Positions 32,301 to 42,231 of a stretch of DNA of 64,000 nucleotides are shown here, piece by piece; within the stretch, counting starts at the first letter, position 1, and every line of letters starts with the position of its first letter. The notes beneath the pieces were generated by a model, which searched no databases, had not been told where the DNA came from, and saw nothing but the letters and a program-made list of their open reading frames with translations. The position numbers and the translations under genes were made by a program. Origin of the DNA: Erwinia sorbitola (lineage in GTDB: Bacteria; Pseudomonadota; Gammaproteobacteria; Enterobacterales; Enterobacteriaceae); NCBI RefSeq assembly GCF_009738185.1, contig NZ_CP046509.1:2545501-2609500 (forward strand), given 5' to 3'.

Positions 32301-33444
32301 CAGATTTTTGTTCTCCAGCAAAGTCCAGCGCTTCCGGCACCGGCAATTTAACAGGTCTCTTCGGGATCAGCCCCCCTTCCACTTTCCAGCGGCGGAGTTG
32401 CCAGACCCAGGCCAGTACTTCAGCAACCGCTGCGTACAATGTCCCGGGAATATGCTGACCAATTTCACTGTGGCGATAGAGCGCACGCGCCAGCGGCGGT
32501 GCTTCAAGAATCGGGATGCGGTGCTCTTTACCCAGTTCACGAATACGCAGGGCAATTTCCCCCGCGCCTTTTGCCAGCACTTTTGGTGCACTCATTTTCT
32601 TTTCGTCGTACTGCAACGCGACCGAATAGTGAGTCGGGTTGGTCACAATCACGTCAGCTTTCGGAACATCAGACATCATGCGGCGACGTGCGGCGGCGCG
32701 CATCTGCTGGCGAATGCGCCCCTTAACATGCGGGTCACCCTCCTGCTGCTTGTGTTCGTCCATAATGTCCTGACGGGACATACGTAAATTTTTAAAATAG
32801 CTGTAGAGCTGAAAGAAGACGTCGAAGCCCACCATCGGAGAAAGCCCCAGCACGACAAGGACGCTGCACATGGCGATCATATTCAGTGACCCGGCCAGAG
32901 CAGTAATCGGTGACTCACTGACCAGATGCAGCATTTCGGACCAGTGATGCCAGATATACAGCCCGGCCACAACGCCAACCAGCGTCGCTTTCAACACCGC
33001 CTTCAACAGTTCGGCTGCGGACTGGGCGGAGATCAACTTCGCCAGACCTTTAATCGGGTTCATTTTCCCCAGGTCAAACTTGATAGACTTTCCGCTAAGG
33101 ACAAGTCCTCCCAGCAGCATCGGAGCGGCAATGGCCATAACCACCAGACCGAACATCATCGGTAGTACCGCCAGCACCGCCTGGAGCAGAAGGTTACCAA
33201 TCTGATGCAACATCTGGCTGGTGTCGCTGACTACGGAATGATTAAACATCAGGCCGTCCGCAACCAATGCGCCCAGCTTGCGCCCCATCCACTCACCGCC
33301 CATCCATAAAATACTCAGGCCGGTGACCAGCATCAAAATAGATGTCAGCTCACGCGAACGCGGTATTTGCCCCTCTTCTCGCGCTTTTTCAAGTCGATGG
33401 GCCGTGGGGGACTCTGTTTTTTCCTCATCGCTATCCTGAGACAC
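32293..33444 (-). CDS. flhB: Flagellar export switch protein FlhB
   Basis: FlhB switches export specificity from rod/hook to filament proteins by autocleavage. The 383-residue protein has four membrane helices and the cleavage motif NPTH with N269 and P270, exactly the E. coli positions. Cleavage leaves a C-terminal fragment ending EQKSDG. It is first in flhBAE, after the cheZ terminator, so it should have its own class 2 promoter in 33445-33548. Confidence 0.97.
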
Positions 33445-33548
33445 GGTAGCAAACCTTCAGTGCGGAATGATTGAGAGTAGAATGCCAAATTCGCGCAAGG
33501 GTAATGCCACGAGTAAACGTGTAAATAGGGGGTTATTTACGGAATGGG

Positions 33549-33613
33549 AAAAACAGGTGTCCGCCCATCCGAGCGGGACACCCTGTAAAGCAGGGGCAGA
33601 AAGGCTCTGCCCC
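33549..33613 (-). terminator. Double-hairpin terminator after cheZ
   Basis: Reading from cheZ, GGGGCAGA/TCTGCCCC (33593-33613) forms a perfect 8-bp stem. A second hairpin, GGTGTCC/GGACACC (33556-33582), is followed on the minus strand by TTTTT. Together they separate the che and flhBAE transcripts. Confidence 0.8.
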
Positions 33614-33618
33614 GGATA

Positions 33619-34263
33619 TCAGAAACCGAGACTGTCCAGCAAATCGTCAACCTGATCCTGGCTTGCCACCACATTTGGCGCAGCGGCGTTAATCTGCGGG
33701 CCATTCAGCAGGCTGTCGGTATCTTTCTTGGCGCGGGAGCTTTGGTCAGGAATGTTCTCCATCAGAACGGTCAATAATTGACGTTCAATTTCCTGGATCA
33801 CATCCATCATCCGCTTGATCACCTGTCCGGTCAGATCCTGGAAGTCCTGCGCCATCATGATTTCCATCAGCTGGGCATTGGTAAATCCAGTATGCTCCGG
33901 TACCGCGTCGAGATAACCACGAGTATCCGAAACCAGAGAGCGGGCATCCGACAGTTCGATAGGATTTTCGAACCATTCATCCCAGCGAACTTTCAACGCT
34001 TTCGCCCCATTCTCCATCACTGCCTGACGGGGCTGCGCAGCCTCGACACAGTTTAATGCACGCTCTGCTGCCTGGCCGGTCATTTGAATCACATAATCAA
34101 GACGATCGCGGGCATCCGGAATCGCCTCCGCCGCTTCTGCGATGGCCTGGTCAAGACCCAACTCACGCAGACTGTCGCGCAGCATCCGCGTCAGTGAACC
34201 AATTTTAGAGATAATGTCCTGTGCCGAAGCAGCATCAACATTTGGTTTCGGAATAGTGTTCAT
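33619..34263 (-). CDS. cheZ: CheY-phosphate phosphatase CheZ
   Basis: CheZ dephosphorylates CheY-P to end the tumble signal. The 214-residue protein is largely helical. It carries the catalytic-Gln region [19 protein letters not shown] at about 135-155 and the C-terminal CheY-binding peptide [12 protein letters not shown]. It is 9 bp after cheY, the last gene of the receptor-cheRBYZ unit. Confidence 0.97.
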   Translation of the reverse strand: MNTIPKPNVDAASAQDIISKIGSLTRMLRDSLRELGLDQAIAEAAEAIPDARDRLDYVIQMTGQAAERALNCVEAAQPRQAVMENGAKALKVRWDEWFENPIELSDARSLVSDTRGYLDAVPEHTGFTNAQLMEIMMAQDFQDLTGQVIKRMMDVIQEIERQLLTVLMENIPDQSSRAKKDTDSLLNGPQINAAAPNVVASQDQVDDLLDSLGF

Positions 34264-34272
34264 CTCAGCTCC

Positions 34273-34662
34273 TTACATACCCAGTTTTTCGAAGATCTTA
34301 CCTAACTTCTCTTCCAGGGTAGCCGCTGTGAATGGTTTAACCACATAGCCGCTGGCACCTGCCTGCGCAGCCGCAATAATGTTCTCTTTCTTCGCTTCTG
34401 CTGTCACCATCAGCACCGGCAGCTTATTCAGCGCACCGTCAGCACGAATGGTTTGCAGCAGTTGCAGACCATCCATATTCGGCATGTTCCAGTCAGAAAC
34501 CACGAAGTCGAAACCGCCGGCACGCAGCTTGTTCAGCGCGTCCACACCATCTTCTGCTTCTTCAACGTTGTTAAAGCCTAATTCTTTCAGCAGGTTACGG
34601 ACGATACGACGCATCGTGTTGAAGTCGTCTACCACCAGAAACCGCATATTTTTGTCAACCAT
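34273..34662 (-). CDS. cheY: Chemotaxis response regulator CheY
   Basis: CheY-P binds FliM at the flagellar switch and causes clockwise rotation. The 129-residue single-domain receiver has all key residues at E. coli positions: D12 and D13, phospho-acceptor D57 in VSDWNMP, T87 in MVTAEA and K109 in VVKPF. Confidence 0.98.
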   Translation of the reverse strand: MVDKNMRFLVVDDFNTMRRIVRNLLKELGFNNVEEAEDGVDALNKLRAGGFDFVVSDWNMPNMDGLQLLQTIRADGALNKLPVLMVTAEAKKENIIAAAQAGASGYVVKPFTAATLEEKLGKIFEKLGM

Positions 34663-34698
34663 ACCTACTCCCGTTTTTTCTCACTCGCGAGGACCGCG

Positions 34699-35748
34699 TC
34701 AGATACGCAACGCCTGTCCGGCGCTAATTTTTGCCAGCATGTGCTGGCTGATTTGGTGAAGATCCACCACCTCACTGGCTCCCCCGAGGGCAATAGCCTC
34801 TCGTGGCATGCCAAATACTACGCAGCTCGCTTCGTTCTGGGCGATAGTCCAGGCACCGGCTTTATTCATTGCCAGCAGCCCGGCAGCACCATCGTTGCCC
34901 ATGCCGGTCAGAATCACGCCAACGGCGTTACGACCGGCAAACTGCGCCACTGAATTAAACAACACATCGACCGACGGCTTATGACGATTTACCGGCGGTG
35001 CATCATTCAGTTTGACCTGATAGTTCGCGCCACTGCGCGTCAGCTCCATATGCATCGCTCCCGGTGCGATATAGGCGTGTCCGGGAAGGATACGCTCACC
35101 GTCTTCAGCCTCTTTCACCGTAATCTGGCACAGCTTGTTCAGACGTTCGGCAAAAGACTTGGTGAAGCCCGGGGGCATATGCTGGGTGATTAACAGTGCC
35201 GGACTGGTGGCCGGTAACGGTTGCAGCACATGACGAATCGCTTCTGTGCCCCCGGTGGAAGCACCAATAGCAATCAGCTTTTCACTACTCAACAGTGGAC
35301 CGGCTTTCAGCATCACCGGTGCAGGCTGCGGCCCGCGAGCATGCAGACGGGCCCGGGAAGCGGCGCGCACTTTATCAGCAATCATCTGGCTGTAGGCCAG
35401 CATCCCTTCGCGAATACCCAGCGACGGTTTGGTAACAAAGTCGACGGCCCCCAGCTCCAGCGCCCGCAGGGTAATTTCAGAGCCCTTACCCGTCAGTGAG
35501 GAGACCATCACCACCGGCATCGGACGCAGACGCATCAGCTTTTCCAGAAAATCGAGGCCGTCCATGCGCGGCATCTCCACATCCAGCGTCAACACATCCG
35601 GATTGAACTGCTTAATCAAATCGCGTGCTACCAACGGATCCGGTGCCGAAGCGACCATTTCCATATCGGAATGACTGTTGATAATTTCGGTCATCAACTG
35701 GCGCATTAACGCCGAATCATCAACGCATAAAACTCTGATTTTACTCAT
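34699..35748 (-). CDS. cheB: Receptor methylesterase/deamidase CheB
   Basis: CheB removes methyl groups from chemoreceptors after phosphorylation by CheA. The 349-residue protein has a receiver domain (1-125, phospho-acceptor D56 in LTLDVEMP), a linker, and a C-terminal esterase with the serine loop [12 protein letters not shown], the histidine in [11 protein letters not shown], and the aspartate in [11 protein letters not shown]. It overlaps cheR by one base. Confidence 0.98.
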   Translation of the reverse strand: MSKIRVLCVDDSALMRQLMTEIINSHSDMEMVASAPDPLVARDLIKQFNPDVLTLDVEMPRMDGLDFLEKLMRLRPMPVVMVSSLTGKGSEITLRALELGAVDFVTKPSLGIREGMLAYSQMIADKVRAASRARLHARGPQPAPVMLKAGPLLSSEKLIAIGASTGGTEAIRHVLQPLPATSPALLITQHMPPGFTKSFAERLNKLCQITVKEAEDGERILPGHAYIAPGAMHMELTRSGANYQVKLNDAPPVNRHKPSVDVLFNSVAQFAGRNAVGVILTGMGNDGAAGLLAMNKAGAWTIAQNEASCVVFGMPREAIALGGASEVVDLHQISQHMLAKISAGQALRI

Positions 35749-36620
35749 TATCTTTCCTTAGTCAGTCCATAGACCGTCTGGCCACGCAGATAAAATTCTT
35801 TGCTGATCTGGCTGAAATTCTCTGAGTGACCGGCAAACAGCAAGCCGCCTGGTTTCAGTAACGGAACAAAACGCCGTAAAATCTTTTCCTGGGTCTCTTT
35901 ATCGAAATAAATCATCACGTTACGGCAGAAAATCACATCAAACTGCCCTGGCAGCGCCCAGTCGTTTGCCAGCAGGTTCAACTGAGCAAAGGTGACCATA
36001 TTGGCCAGCTCCGGACGCGCACGTACCATGCCATCGTGGGGGCCGGTGCCGCGCAGGAAGAAGCGTTGCAGCTGCTGCGGTGAAATCGTACGCAGCTCTT
36101 CCTGGCGATACACACCCGCCAGCGCCTTTTCCAGCACCTGGGTATCAATATCCGTGGCGTGGATCTGGAACTTCCCCGGGCCGGTTCCCAGCGTTTCCGC
36201 CAGCGTCATGGCAATAGAGTAAGGCTCTTCACCGGTGGAGGCGGCGGCACACCACACGCTGTAGTTACCGGTACGGCGTTTCGCATGTTCTGCCAGAATC
36301 GGGAAGTGGTGCGCTTCGCGGAAAAAGGCCGTCAGGTTAGTGGTCAGAGCATTAACAAACGCCTGCCATTCAGCGCTATTAGGATCATTTTCCAGCAGCG
36401 CCATATAGCGACCAAAATCGTCGATATTCAGCATACGCAGGCGGCGAACCAGGCGGTTATAAACCATTTCCCGCTTGTGATCGGCGAGCACAATGCCAGC
36501 GCGCTGGTAAATCAGCTGGCTGATACGCTTAAAATGCGTATCGGATAACGGCAGGCGCTGTACCATCTGCGACAGCAGCGTTGCGTTTTCCTGTGGAGCT
36601 AACAACGTTGATTTCTTCAT
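35748..36620 (-). CDS. cheR: Chemoreceptor glutamate methyltransferase CheR
   Basis: CheR methylates receptor glutamates using SAM for adaptation. The 290-residue protein has the N-terminal helical domain (about 15-90), the SAM-binding segment [16 protein letters not shown], and [14 protein letters not shown] followed by [11 protein letters not shown] beta-subdomain that binds receptor pentapeptides (NWETF type) is expected in the middle. It is coupled to cheB. Confidence 0.97.
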   Translation of the reverse strand: MKKSTLLAPQENATLLSQMVQRLPLSDTHFKRISQLIYQRAGIVLADHKREMVYNRLVRRLRMLNIDDFGRYMALLENDPNSAEWQAFVNALTTNLTAFFREAHHFPILAEHAKRRTGNYSVWCAAASTGEEPYSIAMTLAETLGTGPGKFQIHATDIDTQVLEKALAGVYRQEELRTISPQQLQRFFLRGTGPHDGMVRARPELANMVTFAQLNLLANDWALPGQFDVIFCRNVMIYFDKETQEKILRRFVPLLKPGGLLFAGHSENFSQISKEFYLRGQTVYGLTKER

Positions 36621-36700
36621 GTAGCCATCCTGCGAAGCGCGGATAATGGTATTATTTATGTGTCTCGTTCCCGCCCGCCTTACGGCCTGTGGAACGCTAT

Positions 36701-38257
36701 TTACTCTTCACGCTCATCCAGCGCGAAACGGCTCACTGCTGCCGTCAGATATTCTGCCTGGGCTTCAAGTGCTCCCGTGGCTGCCGCGCCCTCTTCAACC
36801 AGCGCGGCGTTCTGCTGGGTCACCTGATCCATCTGGCCAACGGCCAGTGCAACCTGTTCAATACCCCGTCGCTGCTCATCGCTGGCGGCGGCAATTTCAC
36901 CCATGATGCCGTTCACCCGATTAACCGACTGGACAATCTCATCCATGGTCTCCCCGGCGGATGCCACCTGCTGTGCACCCTGGTTGACGCGACTCACCGA
37001 CTCTTCAATCAGTGATTTAATCTCTTTGGCTGCCTGCGCACTGCGCTGGGCAAGGTTACGTACTTCACCTGCTACTACGGCAAATCCGCGCCCCTGTTCC
37101 CCGGCTCGGGCGGCTTCAACCGCCGCATTGAGCGCCAGGATATTGGTCTGGAAAGCAATACCGTCGATCACGCTGGTGATATCAGAAATTTTCTTCGAAC
37201 TGCCCGCAATGGCATTCATGGTGGTGACCACATTTCCGGTCAGCGCGCCGCCTTTATGAGCCGTACCCGAAGCTTCCCGTGCCAGATCTGATGCCTGACG
37301 GGCGTTATCGGCATTCGCAGACACCGTCGCCGTCAGCTGCTCCATACTGGCCGCAGTCTGCGCCAGCGAGGCCGCCTGCTCTTCAGTACGCGCTGAGAGA
37401 TCGTTATTTCCGGCGGCGATCTCCTGAATACCGGTCTGCATCGCCCGGCTCCCGTCACGCACATCGCGTACCGTTGAGGAGAGCGCATGCTGCATATGCT
37501 GGAGGCTGATAAACAGCTGTCCCAGCTCATTGCTGCCGCCCTCTTCCACTTTTCCATTCAGGTCGCCGGAAGCAATGCGTTCAAAATGGCCGCGCATCCG
37601 GGCCAGCGGCGCAATCAGCGCCTGCTTCGCCCACCACAGCCCCGCCAGGGTAACCAGCAGAGAGAGCGCCACCGCCACGGTGAAAATCACCTTAGACTGG
37701 AAGTAGAAGCCTGAACTTGCCGCTCCGGCATGGGCACGCAGCCCATCAATATGTTTCATCCAGCGGGCGTACTGCACCTGGAAATTGTCCTGCTTACCCT
37801 GAGTGGGTGAGTCAAGGAACGCCTGCAACTGATTGTTTTGCAGGTAAGCGATCAGCTGCGCCAGCTCGCTGTGATACACGTCGTAGGCGGCAGTGATATC
37901 TTTTTCTAAAGCCAGCCCTTCCGGTGTTACGTTCGGGATGGCCTGGAATGTTTTAAACGCTTTATCGGCCTGATCGAGGTCGTTCTGCGCTTTAGCCATC
38001 AGGCTGGTCACTTTTTCGCGCGGCACATTGAGTGCGGCACGGGTTCCCGCCCGGCTCAACGTCACGCGGGCACTGAGCAACGCGGCCCAGCTTTCACCCA
38101 GCGCATTACGCTGGTCACCGCTAATTTCAACCTGATGAATGTTGCTGGCATCCAGGCGAAACGAGTTGAATGACAATCCACTGGCGATGATCTGCATCAG
38201 GCAGAACAGACCGAGTAGCGCGATAATCGTGCCAGATATACGTAAACGACTTAACAT
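36701..38257 (-). CDS. Methyl-accepting chemotaxis protein 1, lacking C-terminal pentapeptide
   Basis: An inner-membrane chemoreceptor of 518 residues, starting at the ATG at 38257 (GGGGAAAG upstream); the frame extends 13 codons further but without ribosome site. It has TM1 (about 8-30), a four-helix periplasmic sensor domain with the amino-acid receptor motifs [10 protein letters not shown] and PTQGKQ, TM2, HAMP, and the signalling hairpin tip [19 protein letters not shown]. The C-terminus ends FALDEREE and has no xWxxF tether for CheR/CheB, unlike the other three receptors here. No sigma-28 promoter was found directly upstream; it follows receptor 2 by 112 bp, across an AACGGGC-type palindrome near 38330. 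Confidence 0.92.
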   Translation of the reverse strand: MLSRLRISGTIIALLGLFCLMQIIASGLSFNSFRLDASNIHQVEISGDQRNALGESWAALLSARVTLSRAGTRAALNVPREKVTSLMAKAQNDLDQADKAFKTFQAIPNVTPEGLALEKDITAAYDVYHSELAQLIAYLQNNQLQAFLDSPTQGKQDNFQVQYARWMKHIDGLRAHAGAASSGFYFQSKVIFTVAVALSLLVTLAGLWWAKQALIAPLARMRGHFERIASGDLNGKVEEGGSNELGQLFISLQHMQHALSSTVRDVRDGSRAMQTGIQEIAAGNNDLSARTEEQAASLAQTAASMEQLTATVSANADNARQASDLAREASGTAHKGGALTGNVVTTMNAIAGSSKKISDITSVIDGIAFQTNILALNAAVEAARAGEQGRGFAVVAGEVRNLAQRSAQAAKEIKSLIEESVSRVNQGAQQVASAGETMDEIVQSVNRVNGIMGEIAAASDEQRRGIEQVALAVGQMDQVTQQNAALVEEGAAATGALEAQAEYLTAAVSRFALDEREE

Positions 38258-38369
38258 GGCGCTTTCCCCGATAAAGTCACCTGAAGCAGGCAACAAAAAT
38301 ATTTTCTTTTTTATCGGGCCGCCCGTTCAACGGGCTGACCCTTTTTCACTTTACGACCACTAAACCTGC

Positions 38370-40049
38370 TTAAAACTTTTCCCAGTTATCATCTGAACTG
38401 GCTGACGGCAGGGCTTTACGCGATGCTGTTGGTGGCGTCAGCAGAGCAGAAACCTGGCCCCTGTTGTTATTAACGGCCGCGATGACATTTTCTTTACGAA
38501 TTCGAAACACTGCGACGGCCTGAGTGAGACGGCTGGCCTGATCTTCCAGCGATGCAGCGGCAGAAGCAGACTCTTCTACCAGCGCGGCGTTCTGCTGGGT
38601 AACGCGATCCATCTCGGTGACAGCGGTGCCCACCTGGTCGATACCGCGGCTCTGCTCATCGCTGGCAGAGGCGATTTCGCCCATAATATCGGTGACGCGG
38701 GTAACCGCGCTGACGATGTCATTCATCGTCTCTCCGGCGCTTTCTACCAGTGCCGAGCCGGTATCCACACGCGATACCGAGTCTTCAATCAGCCCTTTAA
38801 TCTCTTTGGCTGCCTGAGCACTGCGCTGGGCGAGGTTACGTACTTCACCGGCTACCACGGCAAAACCACGCCCCTGTTCACCGGCGCGCGCTGCCTCAAC
38901 TGCGGCATTCAGCGCCAGGATATTGGTCTGGAAGGCAATACCGTCGATCACGCTGATAATATCGGCAATCTTCTTCGAACTTCCGGCGATATCGTTCATG
39001 GTTTTCACCACGCCATCCACCACTTTTCCGCCCTTCTGTGCAGTTTCCGAGGCGCTGAGTGCCAGCTGAGAAGCCTGACGGGCGTTCTCGGCGTTCTGTT
39101 TCACCGTTGCGGTCAGCTGCTCCATACTGGCAGCGGTTTCCTGCAACGCAGAGGCCTGCTCTTCGGTTCGCGAGGAGAGATCGTTATTCCCGGCAGCGAT
39201 TTCGCTGGCCCCGGTATAGATGGCATCTGAGCCGTCGCGAACGTCGCTGACGGTTTTAATCAGCTCCTGTTGCATATGCTGCAAACTGGACGCCAGCTGC
39301 GCCATCTCATTGCGCCCTTCCACATCAATCTTCTGCGTCAGATCGCCGCTGGCAATGTGACGGATATGATCGATGCTGGATTTAAGCGGACGCAGCAGGA
39401 TCTGATGGATACCCGTCCAGACCGTCGCAATAATCGCCACTGACACCAGCAGGATAATCATCAACACCCAGATAGCACGCTGATAGGCGCTCTCGTTCTG
39501 CGCTGAACCGGCCGCCAGCAGCGAATCGGTATTTTGCAGCCAGGTGTCATAAGCTTTTTCAAAACCGTTCTGGAAACCGGTAGTCGGCTGGTCAACGAAA
39601 CCTTTAAAGTCGCCGCTGGTCAGCATCTGAATCAGCTCGGTTAAGGCACCGTGCAAGATCTTGTAGTTTTCATTCACGCCCTGCACATGCGGCAGGCTGA
39701 GAACATCCGGCGGCAGCTCTTTGTTATATTCGTCGAACTGCTGTTCTGCGGTAGCCAGCTGGGTTTTTGCCAGCGCGACCAGATCCGCCACCGTTGAACC
39801 GGTGCCCTGACCTTTTTCATCCAGCAAATAACGCGTTGCTGTGCGGTTAAGAGTGTTACGGGTTTGTACCAATGCTATCCATGCAGAGGTGAGATTTGCC
39901 TGCTCCCGGCGAATCTGTTGTGTCAGGCTGAAATTTTCTTTATCCCCTTTCAGAGACTGGAAAAACAGGCCACCAGAAATTAACTGCAACGAGCCAAAAA
40001 TTACCAAAACCAGCACCAGGCTGGTCACCACTTTCATACGCTTAAACAT
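38370..40049 (-). CDS. Methyl-accepting chemotaxis protein 2 (Tsr/Tar-like)
   Basis: A 559-residue transmembrane chemoreceptor. The start [16 protein letters not shown] leads into TM1; the sensor domain shows [10 protein letters not shown] and QPTTGFQ (usual family form PTQGxQ). TM2 (about 190-213), HAMP and a complete signalling domain follow. The C-terminus is NWEKF, a one-residue variant of the CheR/CheB tether NWETF. It is very similar to receptor 3, even in its promoter, so the two arose by tandem duplication. The ligand cannot be assigned by eye; serine- or aspartate-type amino-acid sensing is inferred. Confidence 0.93.
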   Translation of the reverse strand: MFKRMKVVTSLVLVLVIFGSLQLISGGLFFQSLKGDKENFSLTQQIRREQANLTSAWIALVQTRNTLNRTATRYLLDEKGQGTGSTVADLVALAKTQLATAEQQFDEYNKELPPDVLSLPHVQGVNENYKILHGALTELIQMLTSGDFKGFVDQPTTGFQNGFEKAYDTWLQNTDSLLAAGSAQNESAYQRAIWVLMIILLVSVAIIATVWTGIHQILLRPLKSSIDHIRHIASGDLTQKIDVEGRNEMAQLASSLQHMQQELIKTVSDVRDGSDAIYTGASEIAAGNNDLSSRTEEQASALQETAASMEQLTATVKQNAENARQASQLALSASETAQKGGKVVDGVVKTMNDIAGSSKKIADIISVIDGIAFQTNILALNAAVEAARAGEQGRGFAVVAGEVRNLAQRSAQAAKEIKGLIEDSVSRVDTGSALVESAGETMNDIVSAVTRVTDIMGEIASASDEQSRGIDQVGTAVTEMDRVTQQNAALVEESASAAASLEDQASRLTQAVAVFRIRKENVIAAVNNNRGQVSALLTPPTASRKALPSASSDDNWEKF

Positions 40050-40082
40050 ACCTTTCCCCAGTTGGATAGCTACTGATGTGAT

Positions 40083-40109
40083 TTATCGGCAATCACGCGG
40101 GGATCTTTA
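40083..40109 (-). promoter_or_regulatory. Sigma-28 promoter of receptor 2
   Basis: On the minus strand TAAAGATC (40109-40102), 11 bases, then a perfect GCCGATAA (40090-40083). This fits the flagellar class 3 promoter (TAAAGTTT-N11-GCCGATAA), 34 bp before the receptor 2 start. Confidence 0.85.
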
Positions 40110-40218
40110 CCGGGTTATGCATAAACAGAGTGTAAGAGGATGGTAACGGGTCAGATTGAAACTGCGCCTGCCGACGGGGCGGTTGAAGGGAAAACCGCCC
40201 CGCTGGCGTCACTACAAT

Positions 40219-41883
40219 TTAGAACGTTTCCCAGTTGCCATCGCTGTTAGCTGGTGCAGCCAGCTGCGGCTGTTTGGCGGCGGAAAGGGCCGGACGTTTC
40301 AGCATCGCAGAAGATGCGCTGTTCTGCTGGCTAAGACGGAACACCGCCACGGCCTGAGTCAGACGGCTGGCCTGGTCTTCCAGCGATGCAGCGGCAGAAG
40401 CAGACTCTTCTACCAGCGCGGCGTTCTGCTGAGTCACGCGATCCATTTCGGTGACAGCGGTGCCCACCTGGTCGATGCCGCGGCTCTGCTCATCGCTGGC
40501 AGAGGCGATTTCGCCCATAATATCGGTGACGCGGGTGACTGCGCTGACGATGTCATCCATCGTCTCTCCGGCGCTTTCCACCAGCACAGAGCCGGTATCC
40601 ACACGCGATACCGAGTCTTCAATCAGCCCTTTAATCTCTTTGGCTGCCTGAGCGCTGCGCTGGGCGAGGTTGCGCACTTCACCGGCTACCACGGCAAAAC
40701 CACGACCCTGCTCACCGGCACGTGCTGCCTCTACTGCGGCATTCAGCGCCAGAATATTGGTCTGGAAGGCAATACCGTCAATTACGCTGATAATATCGGC
40801 AATCTTCTTCGAACTCCCGGCAATATCATTCATGGTTTTCACCACGCCATCCACCACTTTGCCGCCTTTACGCGCGGTTTCTGAGGCGCTCAGAGCCAGC
40901 TGAGAAGCCTGACGGGCGTTTTCGGCGTTCTGTTTCACCGTAGCGGTGAGCTGTTCCATACTGGCAGCGGTTTCCTGTAGTGCGGAAGCCTGCTGTTCGG
41001 TACGCGAGGAGAGATCGTTATTCCCGGCGGCAATCTCGCTGGCCCCGGTGTAGATGGCATCAGAACCGTCGCGGACATCGCTGACGGTTTTGATCAGCTC
41101 CTGCTGCATATGTTGCAGGCTGGATGCCAGCTGCGCCATTTCGTTACGTCCTTCAACATCAATCGGACATGTCAGATCGCCGCTGGCGATACGACGGATA
41201 TGGTCGATGCTGGTCTGCAATGGACGCAGAAGAATATGACGGATACCTGTCCAGACGCCCGAAATCACCAGCAGCGACAGCACCAGAACACAGGCGAGGA
41301 TCCAAATTGCCTGAGTGAATGCACGCTGGTTTTCTTCAGCACCGGCAGCTGCCTGGGCATCGTTTTTCGCCAGCCATGCATCATAGGCATGCGCGAAACC
41401 ATCCTGATAGCCCTGGGTTGGCTGGTCGAAGAACTCATTAATTTTCCCGGCCTTCATCAGCTGAATCAATTCACTCAGCGCACCATGCAGGATCTCATAG
41501 TTTTTTTGAATAGCCTGTACGTTGTCGGCGCTTTTTCCCTCTTCTGACAGACGAGAGTTCCACAGCGCATAGTTCTGCTCCGCAATGGTCAACTGTTCCT
41601 GGGCTGCGCCCAACAGCTGTTTCACCGCGTCGCTGATTCCTGTAGGGCTGGCATCCAGCGTGTAGCGGATCCCGGATCGGTTAAGAGTATTACGCGCCTG
41701 AATCAGTGCTATCCAGGATTGGTTAAGTGCTGACTGCTGTAGACGAAGCTGTTGGGAGACGGCGAAGTTGTCTTTATCGCCTTTAAGGGCCTGGAAAAAC
41801 AGGCCACCGGTGATTAACTGTAATGAACCAAAAAACACCAGAACCAGAATCAGGCTGGTGACGACCTTCATACGCTTAAACAT
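40219..41883 (-). CDS. Methyl-accepting chemotaxis protein 3 (Tsr/Tar-like)
   Basis: A 554-residue chemoreceptor with start [20 protein letters not shown]1, sensor domain motifs [10 protein letters not shown] and QPTQGYQ, TM2 (about 190-213), HAMP and signalling domain. The C-terminus is a canonical NWETF tether. The periplasmic halves of receptors 2 and 3 have diverged while their signalling domains are almost identical. The full amino-acid-binding Arg and Thr motifs suggest a Tsr/Tar-type amino acid ligand. Confidence 0.94.
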   Translation of the reverse strand: MFKRMKVVTSLILVLVFFGSLQLITGGLFFQALKGDKDNFAVSQQLRLQQSALNQSWIALIQARNTLNRSGIRYTLDASPTGISDAVKQLLGAAQEQLTIAEQNYALWNSRLSEEGKSADNVQAIQKNYEILHGALSELIQLMKAGKINEFFDQPTQGYQDGFAHAYDAWLAKNDAQAAAGAEENQRAFTQAIWILACVLVLSLLVISGVWTGIRHILLRPLQTSIDHIRRIASGDLTCPIDVEGRNEMAQLASSLQHMQQELIKTVSDVRDGSDAIYTGASEIAAGNNDLSSRTEQQASALQETAASMEQLTATVKQNAENARQASQLALSASETARKGGKVVDGVVKTMNDIAGSSKKIADIISVIDGIAFQTNILALNAAVEAARAGEQGRGFAVVAGEVRNLAQRSAQAAKEIKGLIEDSVSRVDTGSVLVESAGETMDDIVSAVTRVTDIMGEIASASDEQSRGIDQVGTAVTEMDRVTQQNAALVEESASAAASLEDQASRLTQAVAVFRLSQQNSASSAMLKRPALSAAKQPQLAAPANSDGNWETF

Positions 41884-41914
41884 AATGTTCCTTATTAGCC
41901 AGTTGACGCTGCTG

Positions 41915-41941
41915 TTATCGGCAGTCAGAGGCGGATCTTTA
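41915..41941 (-). promoter_or_regulatory. Sigma-28 promoter of receptor 3
   Basis: TAAAGATC (41941-41934), 11 bases, and a perfect GCCGATAA (41922-41915) lie 32 bp before the receptor 3 start. Both elements and the spacing equal those of receptor 2. Confidence 0.85.
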
Positions 41942-42231
41942 TGCGGTTGCGCAGCGAGTTAGCCAGAGGGTTATGCGGTTGGTTGGTTATTAATCACTAT
42001 GAAACGACTTATTAGCATTAGGGACGCAAACGATTAACAAAGTGCAATCATCAAAACACTGATAAGGGAAGTCATGCTGGCCCGCGTAAACGGTGAATAC
42101 CGGTTTACCGCCTGGGAACTACGGGGGATTCGCCTCCCTCCCCCCCCCAGCCCCGGATTGCCTGGCCACGCAGGGGAGAGCGAAACGACTTTGACGTGGC
42201 CTTTATCCGGTTATTCACCTAAACGTGCAGG
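41942..42231. other. Intergenic region between receptors 4 and 3, with C9 tract
   Basis: With the promoter above it, this makes a 348-bp gap. It contains a run of nine C at 42140-42148 within a pyrimidine-rich stretch, and no convincing gene. A terminator for receptor 4 is expected here but I cannot name a clean one. Confidence 0.5.
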
